Below are positions 35,592-44,645 of a stretch of 64,000 bases of DNA, one piece after another. This stretch comes from Burkholderia sp. WSM2230 (GTDB taxonomy: Bacteria > Pseudomonadota > Gammaproteobacteria > Burkholderiales > Burkholderiaceae). Location: the NCBI RefSeq assembly GCF_000472445.1, contig NZ_AXAJ01000003.1:124159-188158 (forward strand). The letters run 5' to 3'. A program made the position numbers and the translations under genes. The notes beneath the pieces are model-generated. The model was not told the DNA's origin. It did no database searches and worked only from the letters and a program-made list of their open reading frames with translations. Within the stretch, counting starts at the first letter, position 1. Every line of letters starts with the position of its first letter.

Positions 35592-36008
35592 TCAGACCAC
35601 ACTGATAACCACGTCGATGTTCCCGCGCGTCGCCTTCGAGTACGGGCAGGTTTCGTGCGCGGCGCGCGTGAGCGCCTCGGCGACTTCGCGCTCCACGCCG
35701 GGCAGGCTGACGTTGAGCCGAGCCTGCAAGAAGTAAGCGCCATCGGTCGTGCACAGATCGACTTCGGCGTCGACGGCCGTATCGGCGGGCAGCGCGACTT
35801 TCATCTTCGCTGCGGCCAATCCCATGGCGCCGATGAAACAGGCGGACCAGCCGGCGGCGAACATCTGCTCCGGATTCGTCCCGCCGCCCGTCGCTCCGGG
35901 AGTAGATAGCCTGAGGTCGAGGCGCCCGTCGGAACTGCGCGATGCGCCGTCGCGTCCGCCCGTGGTATGGGTCTTGCCGGTGTACAGCACTTTGTCGATC
36001 CGAGTCAT
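35592..36008 (-). CDS. ohr: organic hydroperoxide resistance protein, Ohr/OsmC family
   Basis: A 138-residue thiol peroxidase that reduces organic and lipid hydroperoxides. The redox pair is Cys57 (GWSACFIGAM) and the Cys near residue 121 (ETCPYSKATRGN). The N-terminus VLYTGKTHTTGGRDG and length are typical of the Ohr subgroup. AAGGACT precedes the ATG. No OhrR-type MarR regulator is adjacent. It and the epoxide hydrolase lie in the same orientation but 179 bases apart. Confidence 0.9.
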   Translation of the reverse strand: MTRIDKVLYTGKTHTTGGRDGASRSSDGRLDLRLSTPGATGGGTNPEQMFAAGWSACFIGAMGLAAAKMKVALPADTAVDAEVDLCTTDGAYFLQARLNVSLPGVEREVAEALTRAAHETCPYSKATRGNIDVVISVV

Positions 36009-36187
36009 GATGAAGTCCTTGCCGTGGCGGCTCAGTGATGGAAACAGGTCGAAAGAGGATCGCGGGCAGCGAGCCGCGTACCGACTGCGATCCCAATGCG
36101 AGATGCTTCAGGTGAGGAAGGTGTTGAAATGAGAACCCTGAATCCGGCTACTGGCACGCATTCGTGCGGCAGCAGCCGGCGGGAACC

Positions 36188-37531
36188 TCATAGTTGTGGG
36201 CGCAACGGTCGGAACGCCGCGCGAAGTTCTTCGGCGAAGAGTTGAGGTTGCTCCCATGCTGCGAAGTGGCCGCCCTTATCGACCTCGTGGAAATACGTGA
36301 GCTTGGGATAACTGCGCTCGGTCCAGCTCCGCGGCGCCCGATAGATTTCGCCGGGAAAGACGGTCACGGCAACCGGCACCGAAATCTCGGCGGTTCTCTG
36401 CTCCACGGCGTTGAAGTTATTGTTGTTGTTCTCCCAGTAGAGCCGCGCCGACGAGGTCGAACTGTTCGTGACCCAGTACAGCGTGATGTCGTCGAGCATC
36501 TGATCCTTGGTGAGGGAGCGCTCCGGGTCGCCGCCGCTGTAGGTCCAGGCCGCGAATTTGTCGTACATCCAGGCTGCCTGCCCCGCGGGCGAATCAGCCA
36601 GACTGTAGCCCTCGGTTTGCGGGCGGGTGACCATCATCGCGGCATAGCCGCCGCCCTTTTTGTACAGATTGGCGAGCGATTGGTACGCTGTCTTTTCCTC
36701 ACTCGACAGCCCGGCCGGCGCCGGTTCGCCATTGTTGAGCGCCTTCGCGACCTCGGGCGGCACCGTCGCGGGCATATTCACGTGAATGCCCAGGAGGCCC
36801 GCGGGAGCCTGACGCCCCATCGCATCCGCCACTACCGAGCCCCAATCGCCGCCTTGGGACACATACTGCTTATATCCAAGACGTTTCATGAGCACGTCCC
36901 ACGCCCGTCCGATGTGGTCGGGATCCCAGCCGGTGCCGGTCGGTTTGCCGGAGAAACCGTAGCCGGGCATTGCGGGAATGACGACATCGAAGGCGTCCTC
37001 CGCGCGGCCACCATAGGCTGTAGGATCGGTGAGCGGGCCGATGGCCTTCTCGATTTCCAGCGGCGAGCCAGGCCAGCCGTGAGTGATGAGCAGCGGCAAC
37101 GCGTTCGGGTTGCGGGATTTCACGTGGATGAACTGGATATCGACGCCGTCGATCGTGGTCACGTACATCGGCAGGGCGTTCAGTCTTGCCTCTGTCTTGC
37201 GCCAGTTGTAGCCCGTGCCCCAGTACTGCACCAGGGTCTGGATCTTCGCCTCTTGCACACCCTGGCTTTGATCTGCGACCGTCTCCTTGTCGGGCCACCG
37301 CGTCGCCGCGATGCGACGGCGCAGGTCGACGAGTGTTGCGTCAGGAACGTGAACGTGAAATGGGCGGATCGAGTCGTCTTCAACCACAACGCCTGGTTTC
37401 GCGGAAGGCTGATCCACGACCGAAGCGGCTTGAGCATGACTGAAGGCGGAGCCCAGAGAAAGGGCGAGTGCGCTGACGACCGAATAAGCAAACAGGCTGC
37501 GCCGGCTATGCGCGATCGAAACTATGGACAT
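36188..37531 (-). CDS. exported epoxide hydrolase with EHN domain
   Basis: The 447-residue protein starts with a signal that contains a twin-arginine-like HSRRSLFAYSV followed by a hydrophobic stretch ending SHAQA. Residues about 50-165 are the EHN (epoxide hydrolase N-terminal) domain (IRPFHVHVPDATLVDLRRRI, GYNWRKTEARLNAL). The alpha/beta-hydrolase part has the oxyanion segment LITHGWPGSPLE, the nucleophile Asp near 229 in SQGGDWGSV, and the base His in DKGGHFAAWEQP. It should open an epoxide to a diol in the periplasm. A longer frame upstream exists, but MSIVSIAHSRR gives the proper export signal. Confidence 0.85.
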   Translation of the reverse strand: MSIVSIAHSRRSLFAYSVVSALALSLGSAFSHAQAASVVDQPSAKPGVVVEDDSIRPFHVHVPDATLVDLRRRIAATRWPDKETVADQSQGVQEAKIQTLVQYWGTGYNWRKTEARLNALPMYVTTIDGVDIQFIHVKSRNPNALPLLITHGWPGSPLEIEKAIGPLTDPTAYGGRAEDAFDVVIPAMPGYGFSGKPTGTGWDPDHIGRAWDVLMKRLGYKQYVSQGGDWGSVVADAMGRQAPAGLLGIHVNMPATVPPEVAKALNNGEPAPAGLSSEEKTAYQSLANLYKKGGGYAAMMVTRPQTEGYSLADSPAGQAAWMYDKFAAWTYSGGDPERSLTKDQMLDDITLYWVTNSSTSSARLYWENNNNNFNAVEQRTAEISVPVAVTVFPGEIYRAPRSWTERSYPKLTYFHEVDKGGHFAAWEQPQLFAEELRAAFRPLRPQL

Positions 37532-37633
37532 GGTGATGCTCCGTTGAGTACTAAAGAGCAGCCTTGGGGCGTTCACGGTTATGTGGACCGGCTGCGTTAG
37601 CGTGTCGGTGCCGCTCTATTCGAGCGTTCGTTT

Positions 37634-38023
37634 CTATGCGTCCTGGACGTTGGGTTGGTGCTTGGCCGTATCGGTGACGTTCAGGTCGAGCAGCCGCGTC
37701 ATGGCTTCGACATCGCTGTCGAGCAACGGCGTATGCGTGCCGACTCCTGCGTGGTTCACGAGCAGCGTGACACTGGCGTCTTCCTTCAGCTTCGTTTCAA
37801 CTCTGGCGCGTGAAGTCGGATCGTTGAGATCGGCGTCGATGATCTCGACGGACCGGCCCGTTTCGTTGGCGATGCGCCCGGCCAGGCTGACGAGCCTCTC
37901 GCGGCTGTGCGCAACAAGGATCAGATCGTAGCCACGTTTTGCGAGCCGTTCAGCATAGACAGCGCCGATGCCCGTGGACGCACCCGTAATGAGCGCGGTG
38001 CCCTGATGTGCCTGCATCATCAT
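37634..38023 (-). pseudogene. truncated short-chain dehydrogenase/reductase
   Basis: About 129 residues of an SDR enzyme are present: the cofactor motif TALITGASTGIGAVYAERLA, the DLND segment, and VNHAGVGTHTPLL where families usually have NNAG. The homology ends at LLDLNVTDTAKHQPNVQDA and a stop, before the catalytic Ser-Tyr-Lys region that should begin some ten residues later. The normal length is about 260, so the 3' half is missing. The start with ACAGGAGT is still good. It is most likely a broken gene; a product would lack catalysis. Confidence 0.75.
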
Positions 38024-38316
38024 GTACTCCTGTCGAATGTTCACTTGTGATTGCGTGAACCTATTGTGGTCCGCATCAGCAGCGACTCAAATGACGTATA
38101 GAGTCATGATTTCAGACATGCGGTTTCGGAACGTGCGTGGCCGCAGCCGCCATCCGTTGGAAGTGGTTGCGAAAAGAGACGCGGTTTCGCGATCGGCGGC
38201 ATATGCGCGAAGCGTTCATGCGCGGTTTTGGCCTACTGCTGCGGGAAGTGCGGAAGCACGGTCCTCCAGTTTCGGCTTGGTTCGACAGGCGTAGCCGTGA
38301 TACTTCTGCGATTGCG
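38024..38316. other. intergenic region upstream of the broken SDR
   Basis: No gene is supported. Just upstream of the SDR start there is a nested dyad: GACTC/GAGTC arms at 38084-38105 and ATGAC/GTCAT at 38091-38107. These may be an operator for a regulator that is no longer next to the gene. A short plus-strand frame across 38137-38433 has neither a ribosome site nor a recognisable family. Confidence 0.45.
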
Positions 38317-38745
38317 TCAGCGCATAACCTGAACGGCTGCTGCACGGCCTGTCACACGAAGAACGTTGCCTTCCGGTGTGATTTGCCGCGGAATCTCGGA
38401 CATGTCCGGTTCGTCTTTAGGCAAGTGCTTTAGCACCTTGCCTTGCTTTGCGACGAGCCCTGGTGCCGTGGCCGAAGTACGCCGCGAATTCACCGGCCTT
38501 GCACGCAGAACCACGTGCCGCCGGACTGCGAGCTTGTGCGCGTTACCGGCCTTATGCGGGGCCGTTGCGCGCGCCTCGGGCGGATTCCAGATTTCCGAGT
38601 AGGTGGCAGGCCCGCGAGCCCCGCCAGCCCCGAAGGCGGCCGGCGCAAGCGCTGCCGTCAATAACGACGCAAGTCCAAGCTTTCTCACGAACGCTGCCAT
38701 TTCCGGCATGGCCTGGCCGACAGGCTTGCGCACACGCATGTTCAT
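38317..38745 (-). CDS. small secreted protein of unknown function
   Basis: The 142-residue protein begins MNMRVRKPVGQAMPEMAAFV and has a hydrophobic stretch (LGLASLLTAALAPAAFGAGG) that looks like a signal peptide with AFGA cleavage. The mature part is basic and rich in Arg, Lys and Pro (EIWNPPEARA, HVVLRARPVNSRR, VAKQGKVLKHLPKDEPDM) and ends with a DMSEIPRQITPEGNVLRVTG segment. CGGGAGCG precedes the ATG. It is divergent from the SOS mutasome genes and could be touched by their LexA site. The family is not recognised. Confidence 0.55.
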   Translation of the reverse strand: MNMRVRKPVGQAMPEMAAFVRKLGLASLLTAALAPAAFGAGGARGPATYSEIWNPPEARATAPHKAGNAHKLAVRRHVVLRARPVNSRRTSATAPGLVAKQGKVLKHLPKDEPDMSEIPRQITPEGNVLRVTGRAAAVQVMR

Positions 38746-38799
38746 TGTTCGCTCCCGAAAAAAGTGCCTGTTCGCCGTAAGGAAAATCCGTGTAGGATA

Positions 38800-38815
38800 C
38801 TGTACATCCATACAG
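38800..38815. promoter_or_regulatory. LexA (SOS) box upstream of imuA
   Basis: CTGTACATCCATACAG matches the CTGT-N8-ACAG LexA consensus with perfect outer arms. It ends 11 bases before the imuA start, so LexA would block transcription or the start of the operon until DNA damage. Confidence 0.85.
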
Positions 38816-38826
38816 GTTTTCTCGCA

Positions 38827-39534
38827 ATGACATCCGCCATGCCGTCCCCCGAAGCGATACACCCGTCCCTGTGGCGGGCGTCGCAGCTCGCCCGGGGCCG
38901 CGGGCGGGTAGTGGATACGGGCTACCCGGCGCTGTCGGCCGAATTGCCCGGCGGAGGCTGGCCGCTGGGGGCGCTGGTGGACCTGCTGGTGCAGCAACCG
39001 GGCGTGGGCGAACTGCGGCTGCTGCGGCCCGCGCTCAGTGTGGCAGGCAGCCGGCCCATTGCATTCGTGCAGCCGCCGCATGTACCGGACGGACTCGGCC
39101 TCAGTTATATCGGCCTGTCGCTGGACCAGTTGCTGCGCGTGAAGGCGCAGAAAAGCGCGGATGCGCTGTGGTCCGCGGAACAGATTCTTCGTGCCGGCAG
39201 CTGCGGCGCGCTGATCTTATGGGCGCAGTACGCGCAGGCTTCGGCGCTGCGGCGTCTGCATCTGGCGGCGCAGTCGTCTGAGACGCTGTTCGTCATGGTG
39301 CGGCCACTCGCGAGCGCACAAGACGCGTCGCCGGCGCTGTTGCGGCTCGCGCTCAAACCATCGGCCGACGGTTTGACCGTCGACATCGTGAAACGACGAG
39401 GGCCCTCGCGCACGGAGCCCCTGGCGATTGCCCTTCAACCCACCCCTGTTCTGCTGTCACGACATGCGCGTCTTTCTCGCCGTTCACCTGCCGAAGTTGC
39501 CGCTCGAAGTATTCAGACCGAAGTGGTCGCCTGA
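38827..39534 (+). CDS. imuA: ImuA, translesion synthesis accessory protein
   Basis: This 235-residue RecA/SulA-like protein is the first gene of the damage-inducible mutasome. The PSLWRASQLARG and GYPALSAELPGGGWPLGALVDLLV segments are characteristic, followed by LRLLRPALSVAGSRPIAFVQPP. The protein works with ImuB and DnaE2 in error-prone repair synthesis, and may modulate RecA. A LexA box lies just upstream. Its 3' end overlaps the imuB frame by about 70 bases. Confidence 0.9.
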   Translation: MTSAMPSPEAIHPSLWRASQLARGRGRVVDTGYPALSAELPGGGWPLGALVDLLVQQPGVGELRLLRPALSVAGSRPIAFVQPPHVPDGLGLSYIGLSLDQLLRVKAQKSADALWSAEQILRAGSCGALILWAQYAQASALRRLHLAAQSSETLFVMVRPLASAQDASPALLRLALKPSADGLTVDIVKRRGPSRTEPLAIALQPTPVLLSRHARLSRRSPAEVAARSIQTEVVA

Positions 39535-40945
39535 GCCTCTCCACGGCAGTGTCGTGCTGGAGAAGGACAAGGTCGTCATCGCGGACAGCGTCGCGCGCGC
39601 GGCAGGCGTGCGGCTCGGCATGAAGCGCGGCGGCGTGCTGACGCTTTCGCCTGAAACGGAGATGCACGAGCGCGACTTCGCCCGCGAGCAGTCGGCGCAA
39701 CGCGAAGTCGGCATAGCGTTGATGCGCTTTTCGCCCGACGTCGCGCTGCTCGATGAAGCGACCGTTATTGTTGAAGTCGGCGCGAGCCTGCGCCTCTTTG
39801 GCGGCCTGCTGGCCTTGTGCCGTGAGGCGAAGGCGGTGCTCGCCACGCTCGGCCTCACGGCTCGCGTGAGCGCCGCGCCGACCGGCCAGGGCGCCTGGCT
39901 GCTGGCCCGGTATGCGAAGGGGCGCGCCGCGCGCCGCCTGCTGAAGCTGTCCACGCTCGAACAGCGGCTTGCCGGTCTGCCCATGCTCGCGGTCCCCGAG
40001 GTGCGCGAGTTCGCCGACTGGTTCGCGGGGCTCGGTTGCGAAACCATTGCCGACATCCGCCGCTTGCCGCGCGCCGGCTTGCAGCGGCGCTGCGGCGAGC
40101 ACCTGCTCGATTCGCTCGATCGCGCGTTCGGCACCGCGCCGGAACTCTTCGACTGGCTCGAACTGCCGCCCACGTTTTCTGCGCGCATCGAGATGCCCGA
40201 CCGGCTCGAACATGCGGACGGCGCAGTGTTCGGCGCGCATCGGCTTATCGTGCAGCTGTGCGGGTGGCTATGCGCGAAACAGCTCGCGCTCACCGCAATA
40301 CGCCTGTCGCTCGAGCATGAGCGGGGGCGCGACGCGATCGAGCCGACCACCATCGACATTGCACTCGGCGAGCCCACGTGGCGCGAAGAGCATCTGGTGA
40401 GGCTCGTGAGGGAGCGGCTCAATCGCGTCGAGCTCACCGCGCCGGTGATTGCACTGCGTTTGGACGCATCCAGGGTCGAGTCGGCGGTACCAGCGTCCGA
40501 CATGCTTTTTCCCGAGCCCGGCGGCTCGAAGGAAGACCACGCGCGGCTGCTGGAGTTGCTGGTCGCGCGGCTCGGCGAAGAGAACGTGTTGCGGCCAGCG
40601 CCGAGCGCGGACCATCGCCCGGAAATCGCCAACTCATGGGTGCCCGTCACGCAACCGGTGAAGCCTGCCGTCGTCCCGGAAGGCTTGCCGCGGCCCACGT
40701 GGATGCTGGAGCAGCCGGTGCGCCTGCTGATGCGCCAGCACCGTCCGTTCTATGGCTCGCCGCTGCGCATGGTGTCGCCGGGCGAGCGCATCGAGGCCGG
40801 CTGGTTCGATGGCGAACTGGTCACGCGCGACTACTTCGTCGCCCAGGCCGACGACCAGAGCTGCTACTGGATTTACCGCGAACGCGTGAGCAGCCGCGAC
40901 GCCGAAGAAGAGCCGCGCTGGTTCCTGCATGGCCTGTTCGGATGA
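39464..40945 (+). CDS. imuB: ImuB, Y-family polymerase-like protein
   Basis: The 493-residue protein resembles Y-family DNA polymerases but is a non-catalytic adaptor in described systems. Residues 1-170 carry the palm-like domain starting MRVFLAVHLPKLPLEVFRP, with IADSVARAAGVRLGM and LRLFGGLLALCREAKAVL. Where active Y-family polymerases have paired acidic residues it reads LLDEATVIVEVGASL, so catalytic loss is likely. It would bring DnaE2 to the sliding clamp. The ATG lies within the imuA gene, and DnaE2 starts six bases after the stop. Confidence 0.88.
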   Translation: MRVFLAVHLPKLPLEVFRPKWSPEPLHGSVVLEKDKVVIADSVARAAGVRLGMKRGGVLTLSPETEMHERDFAREQSAQREVGIALMRFSPDVALLDEATVIVEVGASLRLFGGLLALCREAKAVLATLGLTARVSAAPTGQGAWLLARYAKGRAARRLLKLSTLEQRLAGLPMLAVPEVREFADWFAGLGCETIADIRRLPRAGLQRRCGEHLLDSLDRAFGTAPELFDWLELPPTFSARIEMPDRLEHADGAVFGAHRLIVQLCGWLCAKQLALTAIRLSLEHERGRDAIEPTTIDIALGEPTWREEHLVRLVRERLNRVELTAPVIALRLDASRVESAVPASDMLFPEPGGSKEDHARLLELLVARLGEENVLRPAPSADHRPEIANSWVPVTQPVKPAVVPEGLPRPTWMLEQPVRLLMRQHRPFYGSPLRMVSPGERIEAGWFDGELVTRDYFVAQADDQSCYWIYRERVSSRDAEEEPRWFLHGLFG

Positions 40946-40951
40946 AGCACC

Positions 40952-43900
40952 ATGGACACCACCTTCAGCATGCTGCCGGCATACGCCGAGCTTTTCTGCC
41001 TCTCCAATTTCTCGTTTCTGCGCGGCGCGTCGCACGCGGAGGAACTGGCCGAGCGCGCCGCGCAACTCGGCTACTCGGCGCTCGCCATTACCGACGAATG
41101 CTCGCTTGCCGGCGTCGTGCGGGCGCATGTCGCGGCGAAAGAGGCGAAGCTGCCGTTTATCGTCGGCTCGTACTTTCGTCTGGTGAACGCGGACGGCTCG
41201 CCGGCATTCGGGCTCATCCTGCTCGCGAAGAATCGCGACGGGTATGGCAACCTGTCCGAGCTCATTACGCTTGCACGCACGCGTGCGCCGAAGGGCGAAT
41301 ACCGGCTCACGCCGCAGGACCTGTCGCGGCCGGACAGGGACTACCGGCACCTGCTGGGCGTGCCGGATTGCCTCGCGATTCTGGTGCCGAACTTCCCCGC
41401 GAAGGAGGAGGTGCTCGATGCGCAGGTCGAATGGCTGGACGAAACGTTTCCAGGACGCGCGTGGGTGGGACTCGTGCTGCATCAGCGGGCCATGGACGAC
41501 ATGCACCGCGGCGCGGTCGAGTTCATTGCGCGCAATCGCGAAGTGCCGGTGGTCGCACTCGGCGAAGTGCTCATGCATGTGCGTTCCAGAAAGCCGCTGC
41601 AGGACACGATAACCGCCATCCGCGTCGGCAAGCCGGTTCATGAGTGCGGCTACGACCTCGCGCCGAATGCCGAGCAGCATCTGCGCTCGCGGCTGCGGCT
41701 CGCCAATCTGTATTCACCGGAGGCGCTTGCCGCCACCGTCGATATCGCCGCGCGCTGCACGTTCTCTCTCGACGAACTGCGCTACGAGTATCCGGACGAA
41801 CTGGTGCCGCCTGGCTTCACGCCAACCGCCTACCTGCGGCAGGAGACGTACATCGGCGCCCAGCGGCGCTTTCCGTCGGGCATTCCGCCTCATGTGCAGG
41901 AGCAGATCGAGCACGAACTCGAACTCATTGCCGACCTGCAGTACGAGCCGTACTTTCTGACGGTCTACGACCTGGTCCGCTTCGCGCGCAGCCAGCACAT
42001 TCTGTGTCAGGGGCGTGGCTCGGCGGCCAATTCCGCGGTCTGCTACTGCCTCGGTGTGACGGAAGTGGACCCCGCGCGCGGCAACATGCTGTTCGAGCGC
42101 TTCATCTCGAAGGAGCGCGGCGAGCCGCCGGACATCGACGTCGACTTCGAGCATCAGCGGCGCGAAGAGGTCATTCAGTACATCTACCGCAAGTACGGAC
42201 GCGACCGCGCGGCCATCGCCGCAGCCGTGTCGACGTATCGCGCGCGAGGTGTGCTGCGCGAAACGGGCAAGGCGCTCGGCGTGGACCTGCAGATTGTCGA
42301 TGCGGTCGCAAAGTCGCACCACTGGTTCGATAACAGCGCGGACCTGCTCAAGCGTTTCGAGGAATGCGGGCTGAATCCGCAAACTCCGCTCATCCGCGCG
42401 TGGGCCACGCTGGCCACGCAGCTGTATGGCTTTCCGCGGCATCTGTCGCAGCACTCGGGAGGCTTTGTCATCAGCCGGGGCAAGCTCACGCGGCTCGTGC
42501 CGGTTGAGAATGCCGCGATGCCGGAGCGCAGCGTCATCCAGTGGGACAAGGACGACCTCGAATCGCTGGGGCTGCTCAAGGTCGACGTGCTTGCGCTCGG
42601 CATGCTGTCGGCCATCCGCCGCACGCTCGACCTCGTGTCGGAGCAGCGCGGCGAGCGCTTCGAGATGCAGGACATTCCCGCGGAAGACGATGCGACCTAC
42701 GACATGATTTCGGCCGCCGACACGGTGGGCGTCTTCCAGATCGAATCGCGCGCACAGATGTCGATGCTGCCGCGCATGCGGCCGCGCGTCTTCTACGACC
42801 TGGTGATCGAAGTGGCCATCGTGCGGCCGGGTCCGATTCAGGGCGGGGCGGTTCATCCCTATCTGCGTCGTCGCCAGGGCTTCGAGCCGGTCACTTTTCC
42901 GAGCGACGATTTGAAGACCGCACTGGGCCGCACGCTCGGCGTGCCGATTTTCCAGGAGCAGGTGATGCAGGTCGCGATTCTCGCCGCCGGCTTCACGGCG
43001 GGCGAGGCCGATCAGTTGCGGCGCGCGATGGCCGCGTGGAAGCGCAAGGGCGGTCTCGGAAAATACTATGACCGCATCGTGATCGGGATGCAGGAGCGCG
43101 GCTATGACCTTGCGTTTGCCGAGGCCATCTTCGAGCAGATAAAAGGCTTCGGCGAGTATGGCTTTCCGGAGAGTCACGCGGCGAGTTTCGCGCTGCTCGT
43201 GTACGCGAGCAGCTGGCTCAAGTGTCACGAGCCTGAGGCCTTTCTCGCTGCAATGCTCAACAGCCAGCCCATGGGCTTCTATTCGCCCTCGCAACTGGTA
43301 CAGGATGCGCAGCGGCACGGCGTGAAGGTGCTGCCGGTCGATGTGACAATCAGTGGATGGAATTCGTCCCTGGAACGCAGGGCGGGCGAGGAGCGACCCG
43401 CGGTCCGCCTGGGTCTGTCGCTGCTGCGGGGCATGAAGGAAGGCACAGCCGAGCGGATTGAAAACGCGCGCGCTGTGCGGCCGTTCGCCAGCGTGAAAGA
43501 CCTCGCGCGCCGCGCGGCGCTCGACCGGCGGGATCTGCATATTCTCGCTGACGCCAATGCGCTGGCTTCGCTTGCGGGCAACCGGCGCGAGGCGCTGTGG
43601 CAGTCGGTGGCCGCGGTGCCCGAGAAGGACATGCTGGCCGTCGCCGCCGTCGAGGATGAAACGCCGGAACTCGGCGCGCCGACCGAGGCGCATGACATCG
43701 TGGCCGATTACCGCTCGGTGGGGCTCACGCTTGGCCGCCATCCGCTGGAACTATTGCGTCCGCAATTGCTGGCAAACCGGCTGATGCCGGCATCGACGCT
43801 GCGCACGTACCGCGACGGCCGGCTCGCGCGAGGCTGCGGCCTCGTCACCGTGCGTCAGCGGCCCGGCACGGCGAAGGGGGTCATCTTCATCACGCTCGAA

Positions 43901-44101
43901 GACGAAACGGGCAACGTGAACGTCATCATCTGGCCGAGCCTGCTCGAGAAGCAGCGCAAGGAAGCGCTCAGCGCGTCGCTGCTGGCGGTCTACGGAGTCT
44001 GGCAGTGTCAGGGCGAAGTGCGGCACCTGGTGGCGCAGCGGCTCGTCGATATGTCGCATCTTCTGGGCGGCTTGCAGGCTGTCAGCAGGAATTTCTGCTG
44101 A
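40952..44101 (+). CDS. dnaE2: error-prone DNA polymerase DnaE2
   Basis: A 1049-residue C-family polymerase alpha subunit used for translesion synthesis. The N-terminal PHP domain starts YAELFCLSNFSFLRGASHAEEL. The polymerase core has CQGRGSAANSAVCYCLG and the catalytic acidic motif EPPDIDVDFEHQRREEV. Later come QHSGGFVISRG, the finger region and a C-terminal OB fold (RQRPGTAKGVIFITLEDETG). The length fits DnaE2 and not the replicative DnaE of about 1170. It ends the LexA-controlled imuA-imuB-dnaE2 operon. Confidence 0.93.
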   Translation: MDTTFSMLPAYAELFCLSNFSFLRGASHAEELAERAAQLGYSALAITDECSLAGVVRAHVAAKEAKLPFIVGSYFRLVNADGSPAFGLILLAKNRDGYGNLSELITLARTRAPKGEYRLTPQDLSRPDRDYRHLLGVPDCLAILVPNFPAKEEVLDAQVEWLDETFPGRAWVGLVLHQRAMDDMHRGAVEFIARNREVPVVALGEVLMHVRSRKPLQDTITAIRVGKPVHECGYDLAPNAEQHLRSRLRLANLYSPEALAATVDIAARCTFSLDELRYEYPDELVPPGFTPTAYLRQETYIGAQRRFPSGIPPHVQEQIEHELELIADLQYEPYFLTVYDLVRFARSQHILCQGRGSAANSAVCYCLGVTEVDPARGNMLFERFISKERGEPPDIDVDFEHQRREEVIQYIYRKYGRDRAAIAAAVSTYRARGVLRETGKALGVDLQIVDAVAKSHHWFDNSADLLKRFEECGLNPQTPLIRAWATLATQLYGFPRHLSQHSGGFVISRGKLTRLVPVENAAMPERSVIQWDKDDLESLGLLKVDVLALGMLSAIRRTLDLVSEQRGERFEMQDIPAEDDATYDMISAADTVGVFQIESRAQMSMLPRMRPRVFYDLVIEVAIVRPGPIQGGAVHPYLRRRQGFEPVTFPSDDLKTALGRTLGVPIFQEQVMQVAILAAGFTAGEADQLRRAMAAWKRKGGLGKYYDRIVIGMQERGYDLAFAEAIFEQIKGFGEYGFPESHAASFALLVYASSWLKCHEPEAFLAAMLNSQPMGFYSPSQLVQDAQRHGVKVLPVDVTISGWNSSLERRAGEERPAVRLGLSLLRGMKEGTAERIENARAVRPFASVKDLARRAALDRRDLHILADANALASLAGNRREALWQSVAAVPEKDMLAVAAVEDETPELGAPTEAHDIVADYRSVGLTLGRHPLELLRPQLLANRLMPASTLRTYRDGRLARGCGLVTVRQRPGTAKGVIFITLEDETGNVNVIIWPSLLEKQRKEALSASLLAVYGVWQCQGEVRHLVAQRLVDMSHLLGGLQAVSRNFC

Positions 44102-44172
44102 CGTTTGTCCGTGATGGGTCAAAGCCACGCGATACCAATGCCGCGTTGCGGGCAAGCGCAGCGCAAGTCGAA

Positions 44173-44388
44173 TCATGGACTGGCGATGGTTCGTGACAGC
44201 ACGGTCTGCAGGTCTACCAACGGTATCGCAGTCGCCGTGACGGCCACCGATTCCGATTGCGGCAGTAGCCCGGCAAGCGCCGCAGCTCCAGTCGCGCACA
44301 GAATGAAGAGACAAAGCGCGCCGATGAAAACGATGCCGGCTTTATACGTTGGCTTCGTACCGTGGAAATGTGCAAAGTGCCGCATCAT
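44173..44388 (-). CDS. small single-pass membrane protein
   Basis: The 71-residue protein starts MMRHFAHFHGTKPTYK and has one membrane segment (AGIVFIGALCLFILCATGAA) followed by a periplasmic or cytosolic tail. CAGGAGACAGCC provides a strong ribosome site, which argues that it is translated. It is convergent with dnaE2. I do not recognise the family. Confidence 0.6.
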   Translation of the reverse strand: MMRHFAHFHGTKPTYKAGIVFIGALCLFILCATGAAALAGLLPQSESVAVTATAIPLVDLQTVLSRTIASP

Positions 44389-44645
44389 GGCTGTCTCCTG
44401 GTGACGCAGCTAACATTTGCAACTACTGTGCCGACGGCGACCCATCGGCGCCGATGCCTGCCGGCGCCTGCAAAGCCTTGCCGCACGGGCATTGAACGGC
44501 AGCAGTGGCAGCGCAACCGCAAAGCAATGTCGGATCGGTCCGAACAGGTCACCGCGTTGTGCCCGTCGAATGCCAACACTCATTGGGCCCGCTTCACTTG
44601 CGCTAGACTGGCTTGACGAGCTTGAACAACCGGAAGGAGACCTGG

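Noticed and set aside
38137..38433. Plus-strand frame overlapping the end of the small secreted protein gene
   Set aside because: No start signal and no family; it overlaps a better-supported gene.
41714..43741. 675-codon frame antisense to dnaE2
   Set aside because: Shadow of the polymerase codons with Arg/His/Gln bias and no start signals.
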